Below are positions 4,677-5,458 of a stretch of 5,458 nucleotides of DNA, piece by piece. The notes beneath the pieces are model-generated. The model was not told the origin of the DNA, searched no databases, and worked only from the letters and a program-made list of their open reading frames with translations. The stretch covers positions 1 to 5,458 of the forward strand of contig JAAZAC010000044.1 in assembly GCA_012514545.1 (NCBI GenBank). The letters run 5' to 3'. Positions within the stretch are counted from its first letter, which is position 1. Each line of letters begins with the position of its first letter. Both the position numbers and the translations under genes were made by a program. Origin of the DNA: Actinomycetales bacterium. Its GTDB lineage: Bacteria; Actinomycetota; Actinomycetes; Actinomycetales; Cellulomonadaceae.

Positions 4677-4702
4677 CCCACACCCTGGTCCGTTCGGGTG
4701 AC
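4673..4702. repeat. Inverted repeat GTCACCC / GGGTGAC
   Basis: Perfect 7-bp arms at 4673-4679 and 4696-4702 with a 16-base spacer. The left arm overlaps the distal TGACCTGCGA repeat, which links the two elements into one possible operator region. Confidence 0.45.
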
Positions 4703-4721
4703 GCCGGAGTGTCGTCGGCGT
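4701..4721 (-). terminator. Possible weak terminator after the amidohydrolase gene
   Basis: ACGCCG (4701-4706) and CGGCGT (4716-4721) form a 6-bp stem with a nine-base loop, 15 bases past the amidohydrolase stop in the minus direction. There is no T run, so the call rests on position. Confidence 0.3.
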
Positions 4722-4736
4722 GTCGGCCCCTCCTCG

Positions 4737-5458
4737 TCAGGCCGTCTCGCGGTGCAGGACGACCCCGTTCCGGACGGCGAGCACGCACGCGGGCGACGTC
4801 GGCTCGGTGAGGTCGGGCAGCGCGCCGTCGGGGTCCGGGACCCACGCCGACGGCTCCCCCGCCACCCCGCCGGCGGGTCGCCACGCGGCGAACGTGGCCG
4901 GGCCGCCCACCCGCAGCTCGCCCGTCTCCGCGCGCCGCGCCGCCCGCCAGCCCGCGGCCGTGTGCGCGCGGAACGCGACGAGCGGGCTCAGGCGCTGCTC
5001 CGGCTCGTGGTGGTGCACGGCGGCGCGCACGGCCCCCCACGGGTCGACAGCGGTCACCGGGCTGTCGGAGCCGAACGCGAGCGGCACGCCCGCGGCCACG
5101 AGGTCCGCGAACGGGTTGAGGTTCCCGGCGCGCACGCGGCCCAGGCGCCGCGCGTACATCCCGTCCGGCCCGCCCCACAGGGCGTCGAAGGCGGGCTGGC
5201 CGCTCACCGTCAGGCCCAGCAGCAGCACCCGCGCGAGTGCGGGCGTGTCCATCATCTCGGCGTGCTCGAGCCGGTGGGTCGCCGCCCGGAGCGCCTCCAC
5301 GCCCTCGACGTCGCCCGCGGCCTGGAAGCCGAGCAGGACCTCCTCCATCGCGCGGTCGCCGATGACGTGGAACGCCGCCTGGAGCCCGGCGCGGGTCACG
5401 GCCCCGACGTGGTTGGCGACCTGCTCGGCGGTGAGGCGCAGGTCGCCCCGCGCGTCCC
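4737..5458 (-). CDS. Amidohydrolase family protein (YtcJ-like, Amidohydro_3), C-terminal part
   Basis: The frame is open to the right edge, so the N-terminus and first metal-binding HxH lie outside; 239 residues are visible. These enzymes are metal-dependent hydrolases of N-acyl or amide/carbamate bonds; the substrate here is unknown. Motifs, numbered in the fragment: FHVIGDRA with metal-ligand H30, THRLEHAEM with H65, SGQPAF, then GVPLAFGSDSPV with D131 as the catalytic/metal-ligand Asp, and LSPLVAFRAHTAAGWRAA, the usual helix before the C-terminal beta domain. The end (VRNGVVLHRET) is typical of the closing strand. The internal GTG at 5399 is not the start, since family sequence continues upstream. 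It lies upstream of the small ORF and lnt on the same strand, with its own weak hairpin between. Confidence 0.88.
   Translation of the reverse strand, partial: DARGDLRLTAEQVANHVGAVTRAGLQAAFHVIGDRAMEEVLLGFQAAGDVEGVEALRAATHRLEHAEMMDTPALARVLLLGLTVSGQPAFDALWGGPDGMYARRLGRVRAGNLNPFADLVAAGVPLAFGSDSPVTAVDPWGAVRAAVHHHEPEQRLSPLVAFRAHTAAGWRAARRAETGELRVGGPATFAAWRPAGGVAGEPSAWVPDPDGALPDLTEPTSPACVLAVRNGVVLHRETA

Noticed and set aside
4641..4702. Repeats near 4650-4700 considered as an IS end, attachment site or CRISPR
   Set aside because: No transposase or integrase, no target duplication, and only two short copies; their position next to a promoter fits a regulatory site better.
4607..4810. Plus-strand ORF starting GTG at 4607 behind GGGGAGGA
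   Set aside because: The Shine-Dalgarno is good, but the 67-residue product becomes Arg/Ser-rich, runs antisense into the amidohydrolase gene and has no promoter or family; the opposite-strand ORF has better support.

Overview
The window looks like chromosomal DNA of a high-GC actinobacterium, possibly of the Cellulomonas group. The GC content is very high, with G or C at most third codon positions. It carries rbpA, an RNA-polymerase-binding protein gene confined to Actinobacteria, and rbpA converges on a polyprenol-phosphate-mannose synthase gene. The same rbpA/ppm1 arrangement is known in Mycobacterium (Rv2050/Rv2051c). The genus is inference; no marker gene fixes it.

Left part, plus strand. 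The window opens inside the 3' end of a PEP/pyruvate-binding (PEP synthase / pyruvate phosphate dikinase-like) protein gene, which stops at 468. A GNAT acetyltransferase gene follows (567-1061). A near-consensus actinobacterial LexA (SOS) box lies in the gap before it. About 620 bases without a convincing gene then lead to rbpA (1685-2029). The gap holds an AT-rich palindrome near 1104-1117. Just before rbpA it holds a compact regulatory cassette: 11-bp direct repeats of PHO-box type, nested in an inverted repeat, butt against a GGAAC-N18-GTT promoter of the SigR/SigH type.

Middle, minus strand. ppm1 (2824-2042) and lnt (4386-2821) overlap by four bases (GTGA) and form a translationally coupled lipoprotein N-acylation / mannosyl-donor unit. 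rbpA and ppm1 stop only 12 bases apart, and a 15-bp perfect hairpin that probably ends rbpA transcription lies inside the ppm1 coding sequence.

Right part, minus strand. Upstream of lnt is a 350-base stretch with unusually dense signals. Read in the minus direction these are an inverted repeat, two exact TGACCTGCGA repeats, a TTGACT / TAGGTT promoter, an ATG five bases after the -10, a 34-codon ORF, two hairpins (the second with a 14-bp GC stem), and a TACCCT -10-like element six bases before the lnt GTG. I interpret this as a leaderless small gene or leader peptide followed by a terminator or attenuator, then a second leaderless start for lnt. The window ends inside an amidohydrolase gene of the YtcJ-like family (minus, stop at 4737).

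No mobile element, CRISPR array, tRNA or rRNA was seen. The genes are mostly ordinary housekeeping genes. The novelty, if any, lies in the regulatory regions before rbpA and lnt and in the unrecognised 34-residue ORF.
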